Shown here: in pieces, positions 25,441 through 36,600 of the stretch
Layout: each line of letters opens with the position of its first letter
Numbering within the stretch: position 1 is the first letter of the stretch
DNA from: Chimonanthus salicifolius
Taxonomy: Eukaryota; Streptophyta; Magnoliopsida; Laurales; Calycanthaceae
DNA: 64,000 nt
Assembly (NCBI GenBank): GCA_013350335.1
Contig: CM023540.1
Span: 29,367,175-29,431,174, forward strand
Direction of reading: 5' to 3'
Made by a program: the position numbers and the translations under genes
Notes under the pieces: model-generated
The model's input: only the letters and a program-made list of their open reading frames with translations
What the model was told of the DNA's origin: nothing
Databases searched by the model: none

Positions 25441-26263
25441 TAGTTGTGATCAATTGTGTTAAATGCAAATATACACTTTAACTTGAAAGAGTAAGAATAG
25501 GAAACTGTCAAACATTATAGCTCCATTTCTAGGCACTGAAAAGAGTACTTTCTTGCAATTAATCATTTTTAACTAAATGTACAAATAGTTTTAGCCATTT
25601 TTAGTCAAAATGATTATTTTGCTGATAAAGCGCTCTACTTTCCAAGCATCTGAAGGAAGTCTATTAATTAATGACAAACCCCGGGATCCATATAAACCTC
25701 AGAAACTGAAATTAGACTGAATATCGAGACATTCCCAGCTTTTAATCATTTCAAAGAGCAAACAAACGGAAACCTTAAAAAAGATCCAAACTTTTTTCTA
25801 CGGTAAATTTTTTACGAAATAGATCCAAACTTCAGCGCATCCCTAGCCCGGTAGAAACCCTGAAAACTCAAAATTCCAACGCCTTCTCCACTTTTCACTC
25901 CGCCCAAGACCACTGTTCATCAACTGAACCAAAAAATATATATGCGGAACACTAAAAAGAGTCTATTTCGACACATTCTGCAACTCGTAGAATTCCAAAA
26001 CAGTAAAACCCCTAGAATTCCCAAACACCAAATTCAAACGACGAGGGAGTCATTAAAAATTTTGAAAAAAAAAATAAAACCGTAACTTGAGAGTTCGAAA
26101 GAAATAAAGAGTTACACACCGTGGCAGGCAATGGTGGGAAGCCCTTGACCTTGGCGAGAACAAGATTGCCGACCTTGTATTGCTGCCGAGTGGCAGTGGC
26201 TGCGGCAGCGGCAGAAGCCTTTCCCCCGCCCTTCCTGCGATTGGGCTGCATCGAAGGTGAAGA

Positions 26264-26412
26264 ATTTCAGCGAAAGAAGAGAGAGAGAAAGAGAGAGAAG
26301 ATATTTGAAAGATTCAGGTAAGGCGACCGAAGAATTTATAGCTGTTTGGATAAAAAGTAGTTCCGTTGCAGGCCATTCGCCTACGGGAAACGAGAGAGAG
26401 AGAGAGAGAGGA
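26264..26412. promoter_or_regulatory. GA-repeat 5' leader of the HUA2-like gene
   Basis: Several (ga)n tracts lie just upstream of the HUA2-like start codon (26276-26297 and 26391-26410). CT/GA-rich leaders near the transcription start are common in plant genes. No TATA box was identified. Confidence 0.35.
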
Positions 26413-26477
26413 AGAAGGGAAGTGGATTTGCAGAGATTGAGAAAAAATAGAGCGGTTTGGATGCGGCTGCTACGGTA

Positions 26478-26815
26478 AAAAAGCCATTTTTCTTTATTTT
26501 TTATTATTAAATTCTTGCTGCATATATTATTAATTATTAATAATTTATTATTGTTACTATTTCTTCTCAGTGGAGTTTCTCTGCGACTCTGACGTCAACC
26601 TTTCTAATTCAGGTTGTAAAAACTAAAAAGGGACCAAATTTGTGACATTTTTCTTTATTTATTATTATTAAATTCTTGTTGCTTTTATATTAATTGTTAA
26701 TAATTTATTGTTGTTGCTATTTCTTCTCAGTGGAGTTTCTCTGCGGCTCTGATGTTCGTCTTGCAGACAGCAACCTATCTAATTCAGGTTGTGAAAACGG
26801 TCCAAATTTTAAAAA
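26478..26815. repeat. Tandem duplication upstream of the HUA2-like gene
   Basis: Two adjacent copies of about 165-170 bases. Both contain catttttctttatt, attattaaattcttg, tttcttctcagtggagtttc and aattcaggttgt, in the same order. The second copy has an extra segment near 26755-26775. The pair sits about 230-560 bases upstream of the start codon, where the promoter would be. Confidence 0.8.
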
Positions 26816-28850
26816 TTTTGCTTGAGCCATTTCGTTTTTAAAGGGATTGGTATGGAGAATTTTATAATTCAGAAATATGCAAATCATGCAAGCCAATCAG
26901 AACTTATATGGGACGTGAAGATGAAAAAGAAAAAAAATCTTCAACTTTTATCCTCTAATGAATGAAAACTCTAAAGTAGGGAGATTATTTATTAAAGTTT
27001 TCAGTCATAATTATTTATTAAAGTTTTCAGTCATACATTTTCAGTCTAGATACACGTGGAAAATTGCAAGAAAATTAGGTGACTAAAATTCGATTCCCAT
27101 CTAATCATTTTAGTGTCATGATGTTAGAACGTAAAGTTTAATTTTCATACCTCATTATTTTTTCATGATCATATTCTATCTATTCAGAAGTTTATAGGTT
27201 AATTTTACTAAAAATTTAGAGAAGGTTGACTTTACGGTTAAGAAGCTTCGATCATGAAGAATGTTTTGAATTCAATTTACGTTTAAATCACTTTAAGTCA
27301 CTTTTAATGAATTTACTCTTTATCGACTTACCAAGTGTGTATGGACCGAGAGATTTATACATATTCATAGGATTAATCTCACCTTCAATATGGGACTATA
27401 TATATTTAGTTATGAAATAGTAGAACAAGAGTGTTCGTGATTTACAATTACAGATGAGAGAATTACGTACATCTCGAGTTTTATATAAGACTGAGAGGGT
27501 ATTGGGTTTTTCGTTTTAAAAAAATTGAGTAGAATGAGAGAACTAATATGGTATCTTAGAAAAAAAAAAGAAGTAAAACTAGAGAACTGAGAATGGTGAC
27601 TGGATCAGTATCATGGTAAGGTAAGAAATAAAGGTAGTGTGATCAATTTCACTATATTGGTAGATGAGTAATGGTATATTTTTATATAATTAAATATAAT
27701 TGATTTTTATTATTTTACTGATTTTAAAAATACAAAATAAAAATATTCTTATGTTACTAATCAAATTAAATGTAAAATATAAATAATGAAAGACAGGAAC
27801 AAGATACTTTCCTTAATAGTCTTTTTATACTATTTCTCACACTTGTTTCTAGTTTTTCGTGTTAAAAAATAGCGATTATTCTGTTTTTTAGTCTTTCTTG
27901 TTGAAAGGCGTGAAAGAAGGCCACAAGATCAAGACAACATAACGAAAGTACAAATTATAAGTTCTTAGAAGTTTGGGACAAGAAAACGGCAGCGAGTGCC
28001 ATGTGTCCCAGACTCACAATGAAGACACGAGCAGAAAGTTCTTGGAAGTGCGCCAGTGAATTTCCTCTATTTTCCTTCTCCACTTTGTTATTCTTAAAAT
28101 TTATATTTTATTAATTAAATTATTTAATAAATAAATCAACTCAATTCATAAAAAATTAAATAGAATAAATACACTTAATAAATAAATAATATTAATAAAT
28201 AAGTTGATTTGATACAGGGGTTCAAATCTCAAAATCAGTAGATATCTCAGTCAAAAAATTTATCTCATTTAATTTTTTTAATTAAAACTTGAGATATCGG
28301 CCAAGGAATTAAAATCCGAGATTTATTTTCCTGATTTTGATAGAGTTAAAGATTAACTATTTAATAAATTTACTTATTTGGATGAATCTATTTAATTTAG
28401 TTGAATAAATAGATTTGTTTGATTTGATTAAACTTTTAATTAATTGAGAATGTTTAGTTAATCTATTTAAATTAAAGTATGTAATTGTTAGGACTTAGGT
28501 ATCCATATTAAAAGATCTAACTTATAAGATAGAGTAATTCAAGTCTCGTTCAAATCTCTAAATCTCTTTACATTTTCAATATCGGACTTGTTCAAATACC
28601 CAACTTGACGAACCATATCCAAATCAATTCACAGGAATAAATAGACTGAATTAGATAAAGGAGGGGATATGCCACTCATTTTAGAAATGGATTAGGTTGT
28701 GTCCAAACTCAACATGAGCAAGTTGCAGTAACCCGTTTGTTGAATGGGTTGAGTCGAACTCATCATGGTTAAAGTGGCAATTCCGAGCCCGAGCCAACTC
28801 TTCTAGAGAGGGCAACTTGGGTATTTTCCATGAAAGAGCACATGAGAATT
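26816..28850. other. Intergenic between the HUA2-like gene and the channel gene
   Basis: AT-rich, no supported gene. ORFs here have no recognisable motif. Confidence 0.4.
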
Positions 28851-28949
28851 TAAATTCCATTTGTTGTCCAACTGTCTTAACGGACAAAATGAGAGACCTT
28901 GAGCTGATCGAAATGCCTTTGCCGCCTTTTTACTCTCTTTCACGGCAAA

Positions 28950-29021
28950 AGAACATTTATAGACAGAGAGAGAAAATAGTTGATCGCAGAAGAGATTCCG
29001 ATCCTCCCTTCCGAGAAACAG
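28950..29021 (+). promoter_or_regulatory. Possible first leader exon of the OSCA1-type gene
   Basis: A TATA-like ttataga at 28957-28963 is followed by a purine-rich stretch ending at a donor site, aaacag|gtactt, after 29021. A good acceptor (cttctttcag, ending 30558) lies ahead of an ATG-free leader 30559-30627 that runs into the start codon at 30628. A 5' UTR intron of about 1.5 kb is therefore plausible. Transcript data would be needed to fix it. Confidence 0.3.
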
Positions 29022-29399
29022 GTACTTTGGGTTTAAGTTTACATGATGTCAATGTTTCTTGCAGAATTTCTTCATCTATGCCCAATTTTTTTTTCTCTCT
29101 TTTTTTTCCTTCAATATTTCATTCTGTTCACTGACAATGTAATGAATTATATGACCCGTTCGTGCCGGTTTTCCATCACTTGACAATCTCAAGCTTGGTA
29201 AAGGATGAGGATGATGGGTGTCTGATCAGGCAGCTGGCCCAAAATATAATTTGTTGTCCCTGAATAGGAGTCCATGAAATGATCACCTGGGAACCTACTT
29301 ATCATGCACACAAAAGTTTTAGAACAAAAAATAATTTTAAGTGACCAAATTTTGAAGCTTATTGATCTAGTCAAAGTGAATTTTCCGAGGCGATGTATT

Positions 29400-29604
29400 C
29401 AAATATAGACATTTTTAACGGATCCACCGCCACCACAATTGGTAGGACCACCTCTAGGTGCAAACAGAGTAGGGTGCGCAGAGGATGATCTTTATAGGAG
29501 TTCTACTCATGCTTCATTTTTCATAGGGTTGTGTAAAGATAGATTTCATAAAGCTGACCCAAGTTGGGATGATAGCTTTGACGGTGATGATATTCCCCAG
29601 TATC
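29400..29604 (+). mobile_element. RTE/SINE-like tail fragment
   Basis: Contains gttgggatgatagctttgac followed by a gatgat end. It parallels the tail of the RTE fragment at 24.25 kb (atgggattctagctttgatg). It has no coding capacity and its end is the landing site of the tiny LINE at 29605. Confidence 0.4.
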
Positions 29605-29677
29605 TTTTTTTTTTTTTGAAATGGTTCATATATTAATAGATAAAAAGGCACCAGAGATGCAAATACATATAGATTTA
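29605..29677 (-). mobile_element. Tiny 5'-truncated LINE with perfect target-site duplication
   Basis: About 73 bases: poly-T, then gaaatggttcatatattaat, which is the complement of an L1 3' end. It is flanked by an exact 14-base repeat, tattccccagtatc, at 29591-29604 and 29678-29691. This is the signature of target-primed reverse transcription with early 5' truncation. Confidence 0.85.
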
Positions 29678-30627
29678 TATTCCCCAGTATCATTTGGACC
29701 TATTGCACAAGTAGGGCAGAAAGTTTGTGGATCTAGATATTGAATGGAAGGCATGGGAGTTTTGCACATAGAAGATGCTTGGATCAGGATACGCCAAAGT
29801 GAGGCTCATGACATCAACAATTTGATCATCAAAAAGTTGAGCACACATACAAATGAGGGGTCTGCTGTTACTGGATTTGGATCATATTACTTCTCAAGAA
29901 TGTTACACTGCAGGTAGGGGTCCTTAGTCTCAATTTAGTACATGCGGCTGCTCAGGCCTTCAAATGCGTATGAAGGATGCCCTTAATTGGGAAATTATCT
30001 AATCATTCAATTATGCCATTAGACAGGTCAACAGAAAAAATTCCAGAAAAAAAGTTGAAAATTTGGTGTCTTGGATCATCTAATCTACTTAGAATTTTGG
30101 GACATCGTTCATCCACATGGGTTGGTATACCAGATTAATGGTCTTGATCACTAAACCATGGAATCTAAATATGCAGAATTTGGCAAATGGGATACTTCAT
30201 TTCTTGTGGGATGATGCACAAGAATAGGATGTGATTGAACATGTCAGTATTAAAACTAAGATATTGTAATAGTGATTCTATCCAATAGTGAGAATCACTT
30301 TAAGGTGGGAAAAAGAGGGATTCACATTCTAGAGGTGGTGCAGGGGGAGGGTGCAGCAGAGGACATGATAGAACATGTTACATTCATCGGAGGTAGACTC
30401 AACACATATGCATATGCAGACATCCTACAGAATTTTCAATTTCATGTTGTTCCATAGCCATACTCATTATTCAATTATATATGCTTTAGTCGTATATGAA
30501 CCAGCTTCAGTAGTATTGTTTCTAACACAAACACTGTCCTATCTTTGTCTTCTTTCAGTTCAGAGTGCTCATTCTGCTGTTTGGATCTCAAGATCTTAGG
30601 GATAATACTCAATTTTCATTGACATAG

Positions 30628-33600
30628 ATGGCTTCCATTGGAGATATTGGTTTTGCAGCATCGATTAATACTCTATCTGCAATTGTCTTCCTTTTGGTAT
30701 TCGCTATACTACGTCTTCAACCAATCAATGACAGAGTCTATTTTCCAAAATGGTATCTGAAGGGGTTAAGAAACAGCCCAACATATTCAGGGACATTTGT
30801 GAGCAAATTTGTCAACTTGGACTTAAGAACATACTTAAGGTTTTTGAATTGGATGCCAGAAGCACTGAGAATGCCAGAACCTGAGCTTATTGAGCATGCA
30901 GGACTTGATTCAGCTGTCTATGTACGGATTTACCTACTTGGGTGAGTTTGGATTATGCACTTCTCCTTTCTGGAAATATAAAATGATCTACTCATGTTTT
31001 TGGTCTAAGAAACTGTACTGATGTAGCCCATACTTTGTTGGTCATCAAGAAAAAAAAAGAAGAGAAAACATCCACCGTCAAATGATCCTAATTGTCCAAA
31101 TGAAACCCCTGTTAAATGCGAACCATCGGATGAACTTTTATGATCTTAGTTAAGGACTAGGTTTGTCTGATAGGGGAGATAATGATGCATGGTATATTTC
31201 ATAATGGTGCCATTCTGAGCAATGGGTCACCTTTTAAAGTTTTGAAAATTTGCCATTTCTTTGTTAGTAAATAACTAGAACTACCTTGATTCATATTAAT
31301 TTCCTTTTAGTCAATTCAAGTTCATGTTTATGATCAATTATTTATTACCAGTCCACATACTCAAAACCTGTATTGATTATCACTTTTTTAGAGGAAAGTC
31401 ATCTGGTTGTTTCTGCAAAACAGCCAACAAAGTTGCCCTGTGACGAAGTAACAATCAGTTGAAGTATATAGTAGATATATTGGCATTAATAATGAATGCT
31501 AAACAAGAGTCTTGGCACAGTTGACTGGTCCTAAATGCTGCAATTGTAGGGTTCGTAGGTTTGAATATACTTTCCATTGAAAAGATAGAATTAAATGAAA
31601 AAAAAAGGTGTGAACTTGTCCCAAATTCATTCGTGCTCTTCCAATTGATATTTCAGTAAATGTGTAACTTCAGTATTGGTCAAAACCTTGGTTTTTGCTT
31701 CTTGGCAGATGGAAAATCTAATCATTCCTTCAATGCAGGTTGAAGATATTTGTCCCTTTAGCAGTACTTGCTTTTGCTGTCTTGGTGCCCATTAATTGGA
31801 CAGGAGGAGCTTTAGATGATTATGAAAGGCTAACATATAGCGATATTGACAAGCTCTCAATATCTAATGTCGCAGTTGGATCCCAAAGGTCATGATCATC
31901 TCCTAACTCTTGTGTACAAGAGGTTATGGTTCTCAATTGTTTAAATGGCCAATACCTTTCCTTGGAATGCTTAACGTCAGCTGTAGTTATGCTCATTTGG
32001 AATTATCAGACGGCAAAATGTAAAAATCATTGCTATTCTTCATGCACTACTGCAACTCTCTATTTCCATTACTTGTAGGACTATTACAAAATTGTTTAAA
32101 GAGTTTATGACATCATGTTGGCACTGATTAGAAGTCAAAGTTTCTACTGTGAAGTTTGTAATTCCAGTGCATATGATTAACAATGATAAGTCGAAGTTAT
32201 GTTTGACTAAACAAGGTGTTGATCCAAGTAATATTGGGACCTATTAAAGTTGTAAGAGATCACCCTAAAGTTTTATAAATATGATCTAAGAAACTAACTT
32301 ATAGATAGCTATGTTGCCAGAAATTGACCTAAGGGGGCGGAGGGAGGGGGGGGGGGGGGGCGGGTCCCACATCAGTGGGCCCCACAGCAAGAACACTATC
32401 CATGTGTGTGTGTGTGTATTCATGTGTTTTCATTCTGTAAATGATTTGGAAAATTGAAATGTTACTTTGCTTAAGAAGATATCTTATTGTTAGGTCATCT
32501 GCAGGTTCTGGGCACATTTGATAATGTCTTACATATTTTCATTTTGGACGTGCTATGTGTTGTATAAAGAATACAAAATCATTGCTTCAAGGAGGTTGCA
32601 TTTTCTTGCTTCAGAAAGTCGTCGCCCTGATCAATTTACAGTGAGTGCATTCTAGACGTTTGTCTTCATCTTCATTTGAAAATAAGTGTCCTTTATAAAT
32701 GTTTTTGAGGTTTGTGAGTTCAAGAAAAATGTTGAAAACAATTAATATGATTCATTTAGATTTCTCATCAAATGTGTAATTTTTTTCTTCTTGTCAATTC
32801 TGCAAGGATACTATACAGTTTCGCATCAGATAACCTCCTGAAATAAAGGTCTATTGAGCTTACCCATTTTTGTTTGAGCACCTTGTACGGCAGAAAATAC
32901 TAAGATTTCTTACACAAGTGTCTACTTGAACAACCTTACAAAAGAGGCCAATTTGGAATTTATGTTGCTGACTTCTTGTCTAAGATTGGTATACAAAAGA
33001 GGGAGCCAGTGGTGGAATTCATCTGAACTAAGATTTTTGGGTTAGGGTGCACTGGGAAAGGGGTGGTTTTTCTTTGGGAAATTTGTCTGTACTTTAAGCA
33101 TTGGTTACTACTTTTGTAAGGTTTTACAGTCTTGTATAGCCCTCTTATACAAGTTCGACCTCTAACACTATACATTTACCTTGTCTTTTAATAAAATTCA
33201 TTCTTGTCTTTGCTAAAAAAAGATTTACGTATATTTATCAGCTATTTTTCACTACAGAACCAAAACTAGAAAAATACAACTTCCATTTGAAATTGAAAAG
33301 CTATGTTAAGTGATACTGTTTAAAGTCATATTCTGATTGTTTATTATACGTATTCAAGAGTTTTTTCTGTATTTTACTTTGCTTTAACTGATTATGTAGT
33401 CATTTCTAGGTTCTTGTGAGAAATGTTCCTCCAGATCCTGATGAATCCGTGAGCGAGCATGTTGAGCATTTTTTCCTTGTTAATCATCCAGATCATTACC
33501 TCACCCATCAGGTTTGAACTACAATAAAACATAAAAAGTTATTTTTATCATGTCTTTCAGTAGAAAATATAAAAAAAAAAAAAAAATAGCTTCTGCAAAA

Positions 33601-36600
33601 TATTATGTGCAGAAAGAAGGAAATGCATACTTGTGCGGATTCTGATTGTATTTTTCCCCTACTTTTCCATGTGAAAGATAAATCACTGTTGGTCAGAAAT
33701 TTTATTTAACTTGTCATCATATATGAACAGACAATAAACAAGATTTTTCATCATTGGGTGGCTGATTGAGCTCAATTTGTACCATATTTTATTTATCTTG
33801 TTCCTATTTCATTCTTTATTATTGCATTCTTTTGGATATACTTGAGAACATTTTCTAATTAGAATTCTTTTTACAATGATTTAGTATGATAGATGTCATG
33901 ATGGTTAAATCCACAATTCGATTCCATCATTGCATCAATCCTTCTACTTGTTTCTTTTTGTATTAAAGTTTCTATGTAAACATGCTGCCACAATGATGGT
34001 TAAATTTTCTTTTTGCATTCCCTTGATGCATTATCTTCAAAAGATTGGAATTGCATCCTTTCATGCATTCTTTGGACCTGTAATATGGATACCAGGCACC
34101 GAAAAGCTTTATTGACTTTTAATAGCAGATATCCTTTTATCTTTATAAAAAGAGCAGCAGATATACTTTTCCCTATGGATTGTTAAGATAAGAAAGACTT
34201 GGGATTCAAATTTGAACGAGGTTGTTGAGATAGGTAGATTTTTTTTTTTGAAAGGTAATATAAAAATTTAATTAAAAAATAGAAAGTACAAAACAACAAC
34301 AGAGAGCAAAACAAAAATAGAAATGGTCTAAAGGGATTAGACCAAAGACAAAAGAGCAACAAAAGAATTACAACAAACAAGAACCATAAAAATCGAACAC
34401 TGTGAAATCCCCTAGATCCCAACTCTCAAATACAAAATACCCTAGAAGCCGAATTGTTGATCCCATTTTTGGCAAGGAAAACTGCCACACCATTTGTTGT
34501 GCGACTGATGTGAGCAAATGAAACTATCCAGTCCCGAAGTTAGGCCCCTTATGTCCCTTGCTATGGTGATCATCCTCCAGAGAGGTCGTTTAAGGCCCTT
34601 GGCCCACTTAATTGTGTTTGCCGAGTCCCCTTCAATTACTAATGAACCATGTCCGTAGACTTTCCATAGGGTCAAAGCTCTCCTAATGCTAAAGAGTTCC
34701 GCCTTCTTCGAGTCCCTCACCCCAACAGACTTCGTAAAAACCACCGATGAGACACTGCAATGATTCCTAAGGACACCTCCTATCCCTGCTGGACCTGGTT
34801 TTCCCTCGAAGCTCCATCGAACATTGAATTTCATGGCCTCTTGCTGAAGTGGGCAGCATGAGATTATGGGTCTATTGTTCCTAGATCCTCCACTTAAATA
34901 CTCCTCCCAAGACACCAGGAAATCGGTAGGTTTGAGCCCCCTGAATTCCTTACCCGAAAACAGCTGCATGCTCAGCCAATGAGATTCGGATTTGTAGTAA
35001 TATGCAAGTATATATATTGGACTTGTTAAGACAATATAGAATTGGGATTCAATTTGAATGAGGATGTTGAGATAAGATAGATGACAGCAGGTGAGATTCA
35101 GATTTGTTGTAATATGCATGTATGTATATTGGATCCAAATTTGAATCCGAATTCTACCTTATCTTAACATAGATGGGGTCAGGACTCTATAAATGATGTG
35201 TCAAGATGAATATTATATTTTTTCAGAGGTAAGATGAATATTAGATTAAAAGAGAAATCAAAGTTATTCAGAGAAACAAACAAATACTAGCTTCATCAAA
35301 GTTCCTTATGCATAAAATAATTCAATAGATGATTAAATTCAACTTTTTCGGCAGTAGAAATTCATCAAATAACGTTATTTTTCTGGAATTATTAATAGAA
35401 GTTTCATATTGGTATCTAAGCCAGTTGTTTCAAGTTTGAGTGTAAGATTTGTGTCCTATACATTCGAACTTTGGTTCATGTTTACCTTTTGCTGTTCCCA
35501 CTAATGATTTGAAGATCCTTATCTTTAAAAAATGATGACAGACTATTATGTGTATCTTGTTTTAGTTTCAAATTTTCTTTTCTCTTTTTGTTTTTTTACT
35601 TCTTCAAAAATGCATGTACATCGTATGTTAGGATTATATCCTTTCCTGTTAATCAGTACGTCAGGAGAGGAAGCAACATTTTATATTTTTATGATTCAAG
35701 AGTCAAGATCACGGTGTTCATGTGATATGCTGCTCTTGACATTTTTTTGGGGTTTCCTTTTCTATTCTAGGTTGTGTACAATGCAAATAAGCTTGCAAAA
35801 CTGGTGAAGAAAAAGAAGAACTTGAAAAACTGGTTTGTCTACTATGAGAACCAATATAGTAGGAATCCTTCAAAAAGGCCCTTGACAAAGGTATTCATTA
35901 CTCTGTGTTAAACTTTTTACTTATCCACTACATTACAGAGTTACTGTTCAAACCAACAGTTCATTGTCTTATAGAAGCATTGGTTATTTAGACAGGTTTT
36001 TTAGGCCTTTGGGGGAAGACTGTGGATGCAATTGAGTACTATACTGCTGAGATTGAGAAGTTGTCCAAAGAAGTAAGCATTATTGTCCCAAAATCTACTC
36101 ATTTTGTTTGACATATTCTCTCCTACCATGCACTGTTTTCAGAGAGCAGATATGGTTTTGTAGATATAATTACCTGAAAAATTGATTTTACAGATAGAAC
36201 CTTCTTTGTAATAAATACCCATGAAATTCCATTCGAGCAAGACAATCTGATTCCCTTGAAGATAAATGCAAACATATACAACATACAGAATGCTTCATAG
36301 TTTCCACCCATCCTCCACACCGCCAACTCCTTAACTCCAAAGGAACATGTACAATCCCTAAAAGGTAAAAACATAGTTGATACACCGGCCTTCATAACTT
36401 AACATGTTACTGGGTACTCTGATCAACAAAATCCCAAGTGCAACAAAAGCCTGTGTCTTCTTATGTTCATTTATTTTAGGGATTCTAGAAATATAGTAAT
36501 TTGAAACACTAGAGATGATTTATTATTGACATTTGTATACACTTCCCACCTTCTCCATATGATAACACAACAATCATGAAACAGTTCACTCATGATAAAT

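Larger units (their letters stand above)
16268..26251 (-). pseudogene. HUA2-like (PWWP + CID) gene, decayed in place
   Basis: HUA2-like proteins are nuclear factors in pre-mRNA processing and flowering control. Exons by splice site and phase: 26120-26251 (MQPNRRKGGG start, first half of PWWP), 23131-23207 (VSEPEKWGYS, second half), 19620-21693 (long low-complexity exon containing VEAFTEEKKK and FVRAVDEIIDSYEK), 18898-19433 (start of CID, RTKESIGRATRLAIDCAKYG), 17090-17198 (VDLFFLVDSI), 16870-16991 (LLAAAAPPGNAARENRRQCL), 16618-16805 (VWLERKTLPESIVRHHIRDL), about 16440-16530 (LLGFRIPHLLEDD) and perhaps 16268-16293 (PNFWRPR stop). Lesions: Trp to Leu in the PWWP core, about five single-base frameshifts in the third and fourth exons, and TGA at 16695-16697. 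Introns are kept, so this is not a processed copy. Residual assembly indels are the main alternative. Assignment to the family is firm; non-function is likely but not proven. Confidence 0.8.

Noticed and set aside
34199..35090. Long target-site duplication around the intron 4 LINE
   Set aside because: The similar flanks belong to an older tandem repeat with further copies, so they do not prove a target duplication.
34442..35119. 225-residue minus-strand ORF as a host RNase H
   Set aside because: It is a LINE RNase H region with a changed catalytic Asp, a frameshift and a LINE tail.
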